A stretch of 33,449 bases of DNA. Source: Oscillatoriales cyanobacterium M59_W2019_021 (GTDB lineage: Bacteria > Cyanobacteriota > Cyanobacteriia > Cyanobacteriales > Geitlerinemataceae). The stretch covers positions 1 to 33,449 of the forward strand of contig DVED01000060.1 in the NCBI GenBank assembly GCA_015295945.1, in the 5' to 3' direction. Positions 1 through 8,330 of this stretch are shown piece after piece. Both the position numbers and the translations under genes were made by a program. How positions within the stretch are numbered: position 1 is the first letter of the stretch; the number at the start of each line of letters is the position of its first letter. Under the pieces are notes generated by a model. It ran no database searches and was not told the origin of the DNA. It worked only from the letters and a program-made list of their open reading frames with translations.

Positions 1-2
1 GT

Positions 3-1301
3 TTGCCCTCGATTCCCGATACCGATCGCCTCCACGAGGCTTTATTGCGCGGACTGCACCAATGGATGTCCGCGCGAGGGAGTGCGGTCTTTCCCTGTCG
101 GTTGGGAAACCTCCAAGGGGATCTCCAGCATTTGAATGCTTTGTTTTCCGTGTTAGGGCAACCTCTGTCTGCCAGCGAATTGGTGGAGTTGTGCCAGCAC
201 TGCGATCGCCAAATCCGGCAGGTTCGTCCGTCGGCGGGGGATAAATGGGTGGTGCGCTACAAACCCGCCCCAGCACCGCGATCGGGTTTTGCCTGTCAGA
301 TCGCGATCGCCTCGTCCCGCGAAAACCCTACCACTGAAGGTTCTTGGCTGCTGCCCTGCGTTCCGGCTCTGGATGGCTATTACGCCCAACAACTGGCTCG
401 GTTGTTCGATCTGTTGGGGCAACCCCTATCCGAAGGAGAACGGCAACAACTCCAGGTGGGATTGGCGAAGGAACTGGAAACAGGATTTCGCGCGTCGCCG
501 TATTCCCGAGTTGTGATTCGCTATCAAAGCGTTGCGCCCCCCGGCAAGGGCTTTACCTGTGGGGTGAAGGCGATCGTCCAAACCTTAGAGGAACGATGCC
601 AGCATTTGGTAGCAACTCATACCGAACCGCTATTCGGACGCCATGCCGATGCCAAGGTGATGGCAGTGGCGCGTTCCCTGGGAAATCCGGCGGCAAATCC
701 GATTTTGGATATCGGAGCGGGAACGGGACGCAATACCTTGCCTTTAGCCCGGTTGGGGTATCCCGTGGATGCGTTGGAATTAGCCCCGGCTTTTGTCGAT
801 CGCTTGCAGACCGCGCTAGAGTTAGAAGCGTTACCCGGTCGGACTATGCGAGGGGATATCCTCGATCCGCAGGTCGCGTTACCCCGCGATCGGTATCGAG
901 CGGCGATTTTATCGGAGGTACTGCCCCATTTTCACTCGGAGCGACAATTGCGATCGCTGATGGAGCGGATGTCAGAGGCGATCGCATCGGGAGGATTGTT
1001 ACTCTTTAGCACGTTTTTAGCGGCGGATGGCTACGAACCCGATAACTTGGCATTGCAAATGTCTCGCGTGACCGATTCGTTCCCGTTTACCCGATTGCAG
1101 TTGGCATTAGCTTTGAAAAATTTACCTCTACAATTGATCTCGGATGAATCGGTTGTGGAATACGAGCAAACTCATCTACCGCCATCCGCTTGGCCGCCGA
1201 CGGTATGGTTCGAGCGTTGGGCGTCCGGTCGGCGGTTATTTGCACTCACTCGCGAACGACCCCCCGTTGAATTACGCTGGATTCTTTGCCAGCGCTTGTG
1301 A
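3..1301 (+). CDS. Class I SAM-dependent methyltransferase with duplicated N-terminal module (possibly 5'-partial)
   Basis: The C-terminal half (about residues 200-432) is a Rossmann-type methyltransferase. Its motif I, PILDIGAGTGRN, lies near residues 233-244, followed by an acidic LELAP strand end and a motif resembling the post-I region (GDILDP). The N-terminal part holds two copies of a roughly 58-residue unit (about 45-102 and 131-191), each with LGQPLS near its start, a V(V/I)RY motif and an (R/G)(S/K)GF(A/T)C motif. I do not recognise this repeated unit. The substrate cannot be read from the sequence. The frame is open to the left edge and the first usable codon is TTG at position 3, so the true start may lie outside the window. 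The gene is followed by about 380 bp without a gene. Confidence 0.8.
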   Translation: MPSIPDTDRLHEALLRGLHQWMSARGSAVFPCRLGNLQGDLQHLNALFSVLGQPLSASELVELCQHCDRQIRQVRPSAGDKWVVRYKPAPAPRSGFACQIAIASSRENPTTEGSWLLPCVPALDGYYAQQLARLFDLLGQPLSEGERQQLQVGLAKELETGFRASPYSRVVIRYQSVAPPGKGFTCGVKAIVQTLEERCQHLVATHTEPLFGRHADAKVMAVARSLGNPAANPILDIGAGTGRNTLPLARLGYPVDALELAPAFVDRLQTALELEALPGRTMRGDILDPQVALPRDRYRAAILSEVLPHFHSERQLRSLMERMSEAIASGGLLLFSTFLAADGYEPDNLALQMSRVTDSFPFTRLQLALALKNLPLQLISDESVVEYEQTHLPPSAWPPTVWFERWASGRRLFALTRERPPVELRWILCQRL

Positions 1302-1679
1302 AATTCTTGGGAGGATAATCTTTGTTAAGGATCTCGTTTGAGGAGGAATGATATAGTCAGCGGAGTCTAGCAATCGAGGTGGATCTCGACGACACCATGC
1401 AGCGAATTTCGAGCTTTTGAGCGATCGATCGTTGCCCGCGTTCGCGTCTCATTCGATGTCATTCGATCGCGCCGTGCCAGTCCGATCGGAACTTTAAATT
1501 CGCATTTTAGCAAACGATGGACTCCGTAAAACTTGGGTCAAAACTATCAAAAATCCGACTCCCCTTCAAAATATTCACACAGGTTATCCTGTCAAAATTT
1601 TGAATTTAAACGATCGGTTGTGGAGAACGATTTGGACGGCTTTCTCTAACTTCTTCTTCGTAGAACAGTAAAATCGGTT
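1302..1679. other. Intergenic region, no gene seen
   Basis: About 380 bp between the methyltransferase and the pentapeptide-repeat gene. I find no convincing reading frame or RNA gene. The only structure I can support is an imperfect palindrome at 1565-1604. The promoter of the downstream gene should lie here, but no clear -35/-10 pair can be assigned. Confidence 0.5.
1565..1604. repeat. Imperfect palindrome upstream of the pentapeptide-repeat gene
   Basis: Outer arms TTCAAAAT (1565-1572) and ATTTTGAA (1597-1604) enclose inner arms ACAGG (1579-1583) and CCTGT (1588-1592) around a TTAT loop. It could be a terminator-like hairpin for the methyltransferase gene or an operator for the next gene, whose start is 75 bp away. 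The function is not shown. Confidence 0.4.
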
Positions 1680-3641
1680 ATGACTAGGAATATTTTCCAG
1701 AGTGATTCTCAACAGTCGAATTCTCTTGACGATCGATCGGCAAAGTTCACTCCGAGCGAAGCGCACGATGTCATTTGCGATTATATGTTAACCACGATCA
1801 AAACTCGTTCTCCAGACGAAGTATTATCTCGCTTCAAGCAATTATTTATTGAAGAGGATAAACTCGAAGATTCCCAACTTGTCGATGCTTTAAATTCTTT
1901 TGTTAAATTTCGAGAAAAGCAAGAATTTACGCATACTCTGAAACGATGTTGTTATATTTTAATTAATAACTTACATGCCAGTCGCAACTCTCAATATGTT
2001 TTAGAACTGATTAAGACGTTCGATCGGGTTATCGATTCCAATTCTCCCTTACCCCCGAGTTGGAATCTTATCCGAACTTGGATCGTCAGTTTTGTTGAAA
2101 GTTCGGACTACCAAGACTTAAAAAATTTCGTTTCGCCGATTATCGGTTTAGATCGCCAAAAATTTGGGAAAGAGAAAAGCTGGAGCCATCGCTATACGTC
2201 GTATCTTTTAGTGTCTCAGTCTTTGGATGCGAACAATTCGGAAGAGCAGCGAGAGTTTTCGAGAAGCTTATCGAAACAGCTTCGCGATCGATTTAAGTTC
2301 GATCTAGCTATGTATACCGCTCGATCGGAATCTCCTGCCTCTCGTTCTCAAACCCTGACCAATCCGACAAAATTGGGTAATGCTGCGATTTCGTTAATCA
2401 AGCAAATCGTATCCAAGCATAATTTGTTCAGATACGCCGAACAAGCTCGTCTCTGGCTGGAGTCTGTCGAAAATTTAAACTATAAAGAATTTAAAAAGCA
2501 ATTTCAAGACTATGCTATTCTTTCCTCAGTCGAAGATTCGCTAACCCAAGCCTTAAAAAGTAAACTGTCGGAGAAATTAGACACCCTCTACAGCAATCAC
2601 GATCTCGAACCGATTGATCGCGATTTAATTCTCCGAACTTGCAAGCGATCGGTCGAATTCTTTACCATCGAAAATGGTAAAGATCCGTCTTTATTATTCA
2701 TCCTCTTAACCAATGGTGGTAACCCGATCGCTCTGGCAATTATTTTGCTCAAAATTGTCCTGCTTTGCGACTCGACTCGCACTCACCTCGAGATTTGCAT
2801 TGCCAAATTAATTCAATATTATGAAAACTATCCCGAGTCCGAGTGTCAGTGGTTTATTAATTTTCTCGAAATTTTCAATTTGATTTTTACAATTTATACG
2901 GAAAATATTCGCTACGATTTGGTGAAAGTGACCGATAATTCCTCCAATAACGGACACTCGATCGAACATTTAGAGGGATATCGACTCTTTTGCCAAGCAC
3001 AGGGTTTAAAATTAAAATTGGGAGATCGCGATTTGAGCGGTGCGGATTTGAGCGGTGCGGATTTGCGCCGTGCCGAACTGCAAAATGGCAAACTGAGCGG
3101 GGCAAAACTCAGTCAAGTGAGTTTGCACGGCGCGAAACTTAGCGATGCGGATTTAAGTCATGCCGATCTCCAACATACGAACTTGAGCCGCGCCGATTTG
3201 AGTCGTGCCGATCTCAGCGGAGCGAATCTGGCTCATGCCAATCTCCGAGGTGCGATCCTCAAAGGGGCGAATTTGGCGGGAGCCGATCTATCTAATGCCG
3301 ATTTGGATTGTGCGGATTTGTCTGGGGTCAATCTGTCGCGATCGATTTTACGTCGTGCTAGTTTGCGTTATGCCAATTTATCCCATGCCAATCTCAGTTA
3401 CGTCGATCTAACTCGCGCTCAATTAAATCACGTCAATCTCAGTCATACCAATCTCACCGATACATTTTTGCGACACACGAACCTCAGCAATTCCGTACTC
3501 GTGCGGGCTAATCTCACCGGAGCCAATCTCTTCAGTACGAATCTGGACGATGCCATCGTCAATGGAACTCAGTTTGGCGGAAATTCGGGATTATCTCCCC
3601 AGGTTAAAAAGTATCTTATTTTTCGAGGAGCGATATTTTAA
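1680..3641 (+). CDS. Pentapeptide-repeat protein with large alpha-helical N-terminal domain
   Basis: Residues from about 449 to 632 form an almost uninterrupted series of about 37 pentapeptides of the A(D/N)LxX type (for example ADLSG, ANLAH, ADLSN). This predicts a right-handed quadrilateral beta-helix of about nine coils. The first 440 or so residues lack repeats, are rich in charged and leucine residues, and look all-helical. One hydrophobic stretch around residues 350-365 (IALAIILLKIVLL) could be a buried helix. No signal peptide is seen. I recognise the fold but not the function: proteins of this build are common in cyanobacteria and mostly uncharacterised. The start is ATG at 1680 with only a weak ribosome-binding site. 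The gene ends 63 bp before the next gene on the same strand, so co-transcription is plausible. Confidence 0.85.
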   Translation: MTRNIFQSDSQQSNSLDDRSAKFTPSEAHDVICDYMLTTIKTRSPDEVLSRFKQLFIEEDKLEDSQLVDALNSFVKFREKQEFTHTLKRCCYILINNLHASRNSQYVLELIKTFDRVIDSNSPLPPSWNLIRTWIVSFVESSDYQDLKNFVSPIIGLDRQKFGKEKSWSHRYTSYLLVSQSLDANNSEEQREFSRSLSKQLRDRFKFDLAMYTARSESPASRSQTLTNPTKLGNAAISLIKQIVSKHNLFRYAEQARLWLESVENLNYKEFKKQFQDYAILSSVEDSLTQALKSKLSEKLDTLYSNHDLEPIDRDLILRTCKRSVEFFTIENGKDPSLLFILLTNGGNPIALAIILLKIVLLCDSTRTHLEICIAKLIQYYENYPESECQWFINFLEIFNLIFTIYTENIRYDLVKVTDNSSNNGHSIEHLEGYRLFCQAQGLKLKLGDRDLSGADLSGADLRRAELQNGKLSGAKLSQVSLHGAKLSDADLSHADLQHTNLSRADLSRADLSGANLAHANLRGAILKGANLAGADLSNADLDCADLSGVNLSRSILRRASLRYANLSHANLSYVDLTRAQLNHVNLSHTNLTDTFLRHTNLSNSVLVRANLTGANLFSTNLDDAIVNGTQFGGNSGLSPQVKKYLIFRGAIF

Positions 3642-3704
3642 TTAAAGCTTTGTCGTTCATTCTTAATCTATTTTTAACTAATTTTTTAATTTGAAAACTT
3701 CAAG

Positions 3705-4553
3705 ATGCCGAAATTCCGTTTTTTAGTTCCTCTGGTCGCGATCGCCCTCTTATCCCTCTTGTCAATTCCCGCTGGGGGAACGATCGATTCGGCTGACTGG
3801 AAATCTCCTACTCCAGGTGGAAATGAAATTGGAGAGTGCGAGGGATGCGAGGGGAAAGGAGTCCGAATTTTTCAAGGAACTCACGTTTACGTCGAAGAGA
3901 TTCGCGAATTTGGATTTTACGATCGGGCGATTATCGGTCGGACGAAAACGGGCTATTTTGCCTTCGACGAACAAACCCAGGATGTCGTTGAATTTGATGA
4001 TCGCGATCGTCTCTGCACCCAAGTGCAAGCCGCTAATCGGAAATGGAATAATACTCTGCGCTACTTTAACAGCAGCCAACCCATCGATTACTATGCGATT
4101 AAGTATTCTCTCTACGTTCTCTTTCCTTTTATCGTTCTATTTATCGGCTTTTATCTGAGGTTTAAGACAAACTTACCGTTCCCTCGAAGAATCGATCGGA
4201 TTCTCCAAAGCAAACGGTTTGCTGCCAGTTTGTTAGTTTTGACAGCTTTTTCTAAGTATTGGGTTTCGGCATCAACCCTCGAAGCCTCGCAATCCTGGGA
4301 TCGAATCGAAGATCTCTTTTTCGATCTGCTGGGAATTTTTGTCTTTGCGATCGCTTGGTCGATGGGATGGCTGTGCTTCCCCAAAATTAATTTGAGAATC
4401 GAAAAATTTCCCGGTTTGAGTTCTCTGGCAACCTCCGTTCTCAAAGTATTGCTATATGTCGGCATCTTGACGATCGGACTATCGGTAACTTTGGGTTTAA
4501 TTCAGTCTTCCGATACGAGTATTCGCTTTTTTTCCTGCGAGAATCACCTTTAA
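3705..4553 (+). CDS. Hypothetical exported/membrane protein, four C-terminal membrane segments
   Basis: This is a 282-residue protein of unknown family. Residues 4-24 form a signal peptide or first membrane helix. A soluble extracytoplasmic part of about 100 residues follows and contains a small Cys/Gly motif, GECEGCEGKG (about 43-52), plus acidic patches (VVEFDDRDR). Four hydrophobic segments follow at about 130-152, 172-190, 202-224 and 245-266. Two further cysteines lie at C104 and near the C-terminus, so disulfides or metal binding are possible. It lies 63 bp downstream of the pentapeptide-repeat gene on the same strand and may share its transcript. I cannot assign a function. Confidence 0.65.
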   Translation: MPKFRFLVPLVAIALLSLLSIPAGGTIDSADWKSPTPGGNEIGECEGCEGKGVRIFQGTHVYVEEIREFGFYDRAIIGRTKTGYFAFDEQTQDVVEFDDRDRLCTQVQAANRKWNNTLRYFNSSQPIDYYAIKYSLYVLFPFIVLFIGFYLRFKTNLPFPRRIDRILQSKRFAASLLVLTAFSKYWVSASTLEASQSWDRIEDLFFDLLGIFVFAIAWSMGWLCFPKINLRIEKFPGLSSLATSVLKVLLYVGILTIGLSVTLGLIQSSDTSIRFFSCENHL

Positions 4554-4760
4554 GGTAGAGGGAGAAGAGAGCTTTCTTGAGCCGGGGAAGCAGGGGGAGC
4601 TTTCTTGAGCAGGGGGAGCAACTAGCAACTAGCAATTACAAACCCCAAACCTCAAACCCCAACAAGGGATACAGGGTTTTGCTTAACCCGTACTGAGGTT
4701 AACTAGCAAATGACAAATGACCAGTGACCAACCCCTAACCCCAAACTCCCAACCCCAAAT
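4554..4760. repeat. Short tandem/dispersed repeat block between convergent genes
   Basis: The gap holds two copies of GCTTTCTTGAGC (4571-4582 and 4599-4610) embedded in G-rich spacers. Heptamer-type repeats follow: ACTAGCA units near 4619-4636, CCCCAAA-like units near 4640-4665, CAAATGA/CCAGTGA units near 4707-4730, and CCCCAAA-like units to 4758. Such low-complexity heptamer repeats are characteristic of filamentous cyanobacteria. The same 12-mer recurs at 22335, 29895 and 29914. Confidence 0.75.
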
Positions 4761-4762
4761 TT

Positions 4763-5785
4763 TTAAGTTTGAGCGTTCAACTTCGCCGCAGCGAAACTCG
4801 CCTTGTACTCGATAACCGGAGAACGGTGTCCCAACAGGCGATCGAAGTGAAACCGAAGCTGACCTTGGATTTGGGGGAACTTCCCTAAAATGCAGAAGAG
4901 CGCGTACAGCAGCGAATCTTCAGCTTTAAACTGACGACCGCACATATACCGATAGACGCGGTAAACTTGCAAACCATACACACCCAAGAGTAACACCAAA
5001 CTTAAGCCATGCACCCATCCCGCGCAACCCAGTGCCACGAGCGGCAGAATCAAGCCCCACAGCCAAATACTGCGGCTTTCTTTCACCCAGTACCGTTCCG
5101 GAGCGCTACCGTGCAACCAAGACCCTTCTGCATAGGCGTGACCCGCCCGGATCGATCGCGTCCACCACTCGCTAAACCGAGTCATTTGCGCGTCGTGCAG
5201 CGCCATTTCGCTTGCCAGACGCCACACCTTCCAACCCCGACGGCGCAACCGCAAGCACAGTTCCGGTTCTTCTCCGGCAATTAACACGGGGTTGAATCCG
5301 CGAACTTCCCGGAAGGCAGAAATTCGCATCATGGCGATACCGCCAGAAGCCTCGGTTTCGCCACTGGGTTGATTCCACTCCATATTGCACAGTCGGTTGT
5401 AAATCGACAGGTGGGGGAAACGTTCGATGAGGCGACCGCATACCACCGCCCAATCGGGATGTTCGGAGAGGGCGCGGGCGGCGGTTTCCAACCATCCCGG
5501 TATCAGTTCGCAGTCTCCATCGATGAATTGGACGAATTCGACTTGGGGATGAAGTTGCTTCAGGCGGGCTAAGCCTTCGTTGCGGGCGCGAGCCGCACTG
5601 AAGGGGATAGACGGATCGAGTTCGACGGTGGGAATTTCTAGCAAACCCGCTAAATCGACGCTGCCATCGGTCGAACCGGAATCGACGTAGACGACGGGAG
5701 CCGCTTCTTTTTTGAGGGAAAGCAAGCACTGGCGCAAGCGCAGACCTTCATTGCGTCCGATAACGACTACTCCAAACGTATTCAT
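4763..5785 (-). CDS. Glycosyltransferase family 2 with C-terminal membrane anchor
   Basis: A GT-A glycosyltransferase of 340 residues that transfers a sugar from a nucleotide-sugar donor. Visible motifs are the N-terminal VVVIGRNEG, the nucleotide-binding VDSGSTDGS (34-42), the metal-binding DGD (89-91, in FIDGDCELIPGW) and an acceptor-side EEPELCLRLRRRGW (172-185). Two hydrophobic helices at about 239-276 near the C-terminus suggest membrane association. I chose ATG at 5785 because AAGGAG lies 7 bp upstream and the conserved domain starts there. An upstream in-frame extension to 5980 overlaps the preceding gene and has no family similarity. It is the last gene of the cluster. The sugar and acceptor are unknown. 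Confidence 0.88.
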   Translation of the reverse strand: MNTFGVVVIGRNEGLRLRQCLLSLKKEAAPVVYVDSGSTDGSVDLAGLLEIPTVELDPSIPFSAARARNEGLARLKQLHPQVEFVQFIDGDCELIPGWLETAARALSEHPDWAVVCGRLIERFPHLSIYNRLCNMEWNQPSGETEASGGIAMMRISAFREVRGFNPVLIAGEEPELCLRLRRRGWKVWRLASEMALHDAQMTRFSEWWTRSIRAGHAYAEGSWLHGSAPERYWVKESRSIWLWGLILPLVALGCAGWVHGLSLVLLLGVYGLQVYRVYRYMCGRQFKAEDSLLYALFCILGKFPQIQGQLRFHFDRLLGHRSPVIEYKASFAAAKLNAQT

Positions 5786-5823
5786 GGGTATTCTCCTTGG
5801 GAAATATATGGTGTTAGGTAGTA

Positions 5824-5856
5824 GGTAGGGTGTGTTGAGGCACGAAACGCACCATT
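5824..5856. repeat. 33-bp dispersed repeat, copy A (opposite orientation to 32551-32583)
   Basis: The reverse complement of this segment matches 32551-32583 at 32 of 33 positions. It begins GGTAGGGTGTGTTGAGG and ends CGAAACGCACCATT. It lies in the gap between the deacetylase and GT2 genes. I recall this sequence type as a recurrent extragenic repeat in cyanobacteria, but that is memory and not a search result. Confidence 0.8.
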
Positions 5857-5873
5857 TAGGTGAGTTCTCGGAC

Positions 5874-6923
5874 TCAAGCGGCTCGACCCAAAATGGTTTT
5901 GGGCAAGCTGGGAAATGCACCGCTAGTGTAAAACCGAAAGAGCGATCGCTCCTCGGGGGGATCGATGCGGGCAATGGCAAAGCGATCGGTATCCAGACCG
6001 ATGGATTCGTCGTCCCCGGAACCCATTGCCGATCTCAATCCCAACTCGCGCAGCATGGCGCGTGCGGGGGTTGAATGTCGGTTGTAGGGGAAGGCGAAAT
6101 GCACGGGATCTCGCCCCAATTCGCGCCGATAGTCGGCGATGCAGCCTTCGATTTGCGATCGCACCACCCCCGGACTGGAATGGCTCAGATCGACGTGATC
6201 GGTTCCGTGCAGTCCCATTTCTAAGTTGGGGAACTCCCGCAGGGCGGCTCGGATTTCGTCCCAGGATAAAATCAGGCGCGGGGGCGTTGCCACCGGTTGC
6301 AGCCGATCGATGACTCGAGTCATCAACCGTTCTCGCTCGCCGTAAGTTGCCGGAATCAGCGCCTCGGTCAACCCTTGGAACGCCGTCGATCTCTGAGTTG
6401 CATCCGCGAGATCCCAACTGCCGAGATCCAGAGAAAGTCGGTTCTGAGTGCGGGTCTCGAAGGCGGTATAGAGCCGATCGATCCAGGGATTTTCGCCTCG
6501 GGCAATTAACCCAGTGGGTAAATACCAGGTTGCCGGGATGCCGTAGCGAGCCAAAATCGGTGCGGCAACGGTTAAATTATCCAGATAGCCATCGTCGAAA
6601 GTGACGACAACGGTTCCGGCGGGGGGCGTTTCTCCCCGATCGAGTTCTGCCAGCAGTTGAGTCAGGGAAATCGGGCGGCGGTGGCGGGCGAGAAACGCCA
6701 TTTGCTCCTCGAAAACCTCCGGAGTTTTGCGAACGCCCGGATCGATCCACCTCGCCAGTTCTGGGGGGGCGATACTGTGATACATCAGGGCGATCGCCCC
6801 GCCGATCCCCCTAACTTTGACGTAAGCCGTTCCCATCCCCGTCCATTCCATCGCCCGTTCCAGGTTTAAAAGAACGCGACGTTTCCAAGAGAGAGAGGGG
6901 GATATCGAACCAGATGCAAACAT
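5874..6923 (-). CDS. Polysaccharide deacetylase (NodB homology domain)
   Basis: A carbohydrate esterase 4-type enzyme expected to remove N- or O-acetyl groups from a polysaccharide. The NodB motifs are visible: ALMYHSI (45-51), TFDDGY (108-113, with the catalytic base and metal-binding Asp at D110/D111) and HGTDH (239-243, the His-x3-His metal pair). The later FAFPYNRHS (277-285) corresponds to the catalytic-arginine/aromatic region. There is an insertion of about 100 residues between the first two metal motifs, so the domain is longer than the minimal NodB fold. No cleavable signal peptide is obvious. The gene lies between two GT2 glycosyltransferase genes on the same strand, which suggests it edits a cell-surface or secreted glycan. 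The start is ATG at 6923, directly after a TTAGTGG-type heptamer array and without a Shine-Dalgarno sequence. Confidence 0.88.
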   Translation of the reverse strand: MFASGSISPSLSWKRRVLLNLERAMEWTGMGTAYVKVRGIGGAIALMYHSIAPPELARWIDPGVRKTPEVFEEQMAFLARHRRPISLTQLLAELDRGETPPAGTVVVTFDDGYLDNLTVAAPILARYGIPATWYLPTGLIARGENPWIDRLYTAFETRTQNRLSLDLGSWDLADATQRSTAFQGLTEALIPATYGERERLMTRVIDRLQPVATPPRLILSWDEIRAALREFPNLEMGLHGTDHVDLSHSSPGVVRSQIEGCIADYRRELGRDPVHFAFPYNRHSTPARAMLRELGLRSAMGSGDDESIGLDTDRFAIARIDPPEERSLFRFYTSGAFPSLPKTILGRAA

Positions 6924-6930
6924 AACGATT

Positions 6931-6965
6931 GTTAGTGGTTAGTGGTTAGTGGTTAGTAGCTAGTG
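6931..6965. repeat. TTAGTGG heptamer array
   Basis: Four to five imperfect copies of the heptamer (GG)TTAGT begin 8 bp upstream of the deacetylase start codon, which reads leftward. The complementary form (ACTAACC) recurs near 23672-23702, 29990-30032 and 31583-31598. Confidence 0.8.
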
Positions 6966-7019
6966 GCGCTTTGGCAAATCATGGGTTACGGGTCACGGTT
7001 TTCTCCCCCCGCTTCCCCC

Positions 7020-7164
7020 AGGGCTGTTTCATTCTCCGAAAAATGAGGGGTTTGTCGGGGTTGTGTCCCTGTGTCCACCCCGCCCCACTGACAATTGAAT
7101 GGGGGTTTGGGAGAGCGGGGCAACCCCGGAGGGATTGCTCCGGAGCGAAAATGAAACAGCTCTG
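7020..7164. mobile_element. MITE-like non-autonomous element with 12-bp flanking direct repeat
   Basis: Terminal inverted repeats AGGGCTGTTTCATTCTC (7020-7036) and the complement of AGAGCTGTTTCATTTTC (7147-7163) match at 15 of 17 positions. The element is flanked by an exact 12-bp direct repeat, CCCGCTTCCCCC, at 7008-7019 and 7165-7176, which may be a target-site duplication. There is no coding capacity. The flanking sequence resembles the G-rich spacer of the GCTTTCTTGAGC repeat family, so insertion into such a repeat, or chance duplication within it, are both possible. Confidence 0.6.
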
Positions 7165-7207
7165 CCCGCTTCCCCCGCTCTCGTCACCTTCTGCCTTAAA
7201 ACTTGAA

Positions 7208-8224
7208 TTACAACGCAAAGGGGTTTAACAAAGCGCTGTGGCGGATGAAATCCCACAACAGGTAAGGGGGGTCGGTATCGGGTTTGCATTGGATTGCCCG
7301 TCGCAACCGCCACAGGGCAAATCCCCCAATCCACAGAACATCGGCGACGGCAGCGTACAACCAGCCGTAGTTTTTGACGAAGTAACGCCGCCGCGACTGC
7401 AAGCGATATGCCGGAAAGCGCTGCGGTGGGGCATCGTCGTCGTAGGTGTATCCGGTACTCTGACCGCCGATGTGCCGAACGAGGCTGTGGGGAACGTACC
7501 AGCAGGAACATCCCGCCCGTTTTGCTCGCAGGCACAAATCGGTTTCTTCGTAGAACAGGAAGTAGTCTTCGTCCATGAGTCCGATGGTTTCGAAAACCTG
7601 GCGGCGAACGGCAAAGCAAGCACCGGAAACCCAATCCGTCGGGCAAGGTTCGGCGGGGACTTGGCGGACGACCGACCACGGCGACAGCAGCTTGGAGACG
7701 ATGCCCAGACGCAATCCGCCATCGAGTTCGCTCAACCAGTTGGGAAATCGGAAGGCGATGTGCCAGGGTTCGCCGCTGGGACTTTCCAAACCCGTTCCGG
7801 CAATTCCGGCGTTGGGATGTCGGTCCATAAAGTTGACGAGGGCAGTGAGGGCGCCGGGACGAACGATCGAATCGGGGTTGAGGATGAGGAAGTAGTCGGG
7901 GGGATGGTTGGAGTAGAGGGCGGGACGGATGGCGAAATTGTTGCCGTAGGCGAATCCGCCGTTGCGCGGAGCGACTTGCAGCGATGCCCATTCGTGCCAA
8001 CTGAAAAGATCGATCGCCCCTTGGATGCGTTCGGCAGAGTCGTCCCCCGAAGCATTTTCAACGACCACAACACGGGTTCCCGGCAGCGATTTCACTTCGC
8101 GTTCGAGAGAGCGCAAGCATTCGATGGTAAAGTCGGCGCTGCGATAGTTGACGATGGAAATTAGCAGTGGAAATGCTCGATTCGATCGGCGATGGGTTGT
8201 TTGTTGGGGGAGTGTTTTCAGCAT
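7208..8224 (-). CDS. Glycosyltransferase family 2 (rhamnosyltransferase-like)
   Basis: A GT-A enzyme of 338 residues. It shows the N-terminal LISIVNYRSA strand, the nucleotide-binding VVVVENASGDDS (52-63), the NPDS motif in place of DXD (116-119) and the downstream DEDYFLFYEETDLCLRAKRAG region typical of WcaA/RfbF-like GT2 proteins. A hydrophobic C-terminal helix lies within AAVADVLWIGGFALW. An in-frame ATG eight codons upstream (8248) sits inside an AATGACC-type heptamer repeat, so I prefer ATG at 8224. Neither start has a Shine-Dalgarno sequence. It lies 106 bp downstream of a sulfotransferase gene and 284 bp upstream of the deacetylase gene, and is probably part of the same biosynthetic unit. 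The sugar transferred is unknown. Confidence 0.85.
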   Translation of the reverse strand: MLKTLPQQTTHRRSNRAFPLLISIVNYRSADFTIECLRSLEREVKSLPGTRVVVVENASGDDSAERIQGAIDLFSWHEWASLQVAPRNGGFAYGNNFAIRPALYSNHPPDYFLILNPDSIVRPGALTALVNFMDRHPNAGIAGTGLESPSGEPWHIAFRFPNWLSELDGGLRLGIVSKLLSPWSVVRQVPAEPCPTDWVSGACFAVRRQVFETIGLMDEDYFLFYEETDLCLRAKRAGCSCWYVPHSLVRHIGGQSTGYTYDDDAPPQRFPAYRLQSRRRYFVKNYGWLYAAVADVLWIGGFALWRLRRAIQCKPDTDPPYLLWDFIRHSALLNPFAL

Positions 8225-8330
8225 GGTTGGTTCGTGGTCATGGGTCATTGGGGGTTTGGGGTTTGGGGTCGATCGTTTGTCACTATTTTCTCCTCCGGCT
8301 TCCCCTGCACTTTCATTCTGAACTTCTGGT

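Noticed and set aside
344-1009. 221-codon plus-strand frame within the methyltransferase
   Set aside because: It is out of frame with the methyltransferase, which has the SAM motif. The alternative frame has atypical composition.
5786-5980. 65-residue N-terminal extension of the GT2 gene
   Set aside because: It overlaps the preceding deacetylase gene and crosses the 33-bp repeat. The ATG at 5785 has a strong ribosome-binding site and starts the conserved domain.
7238-8164. 308-codon plus-strand frame opposite the GT2 gene
   Set aside because: It is a shadow of the GT2 glycosyltransferase, which has complete family motifs on the other strand. The product is glycine/valine rich with no recognisable domain.
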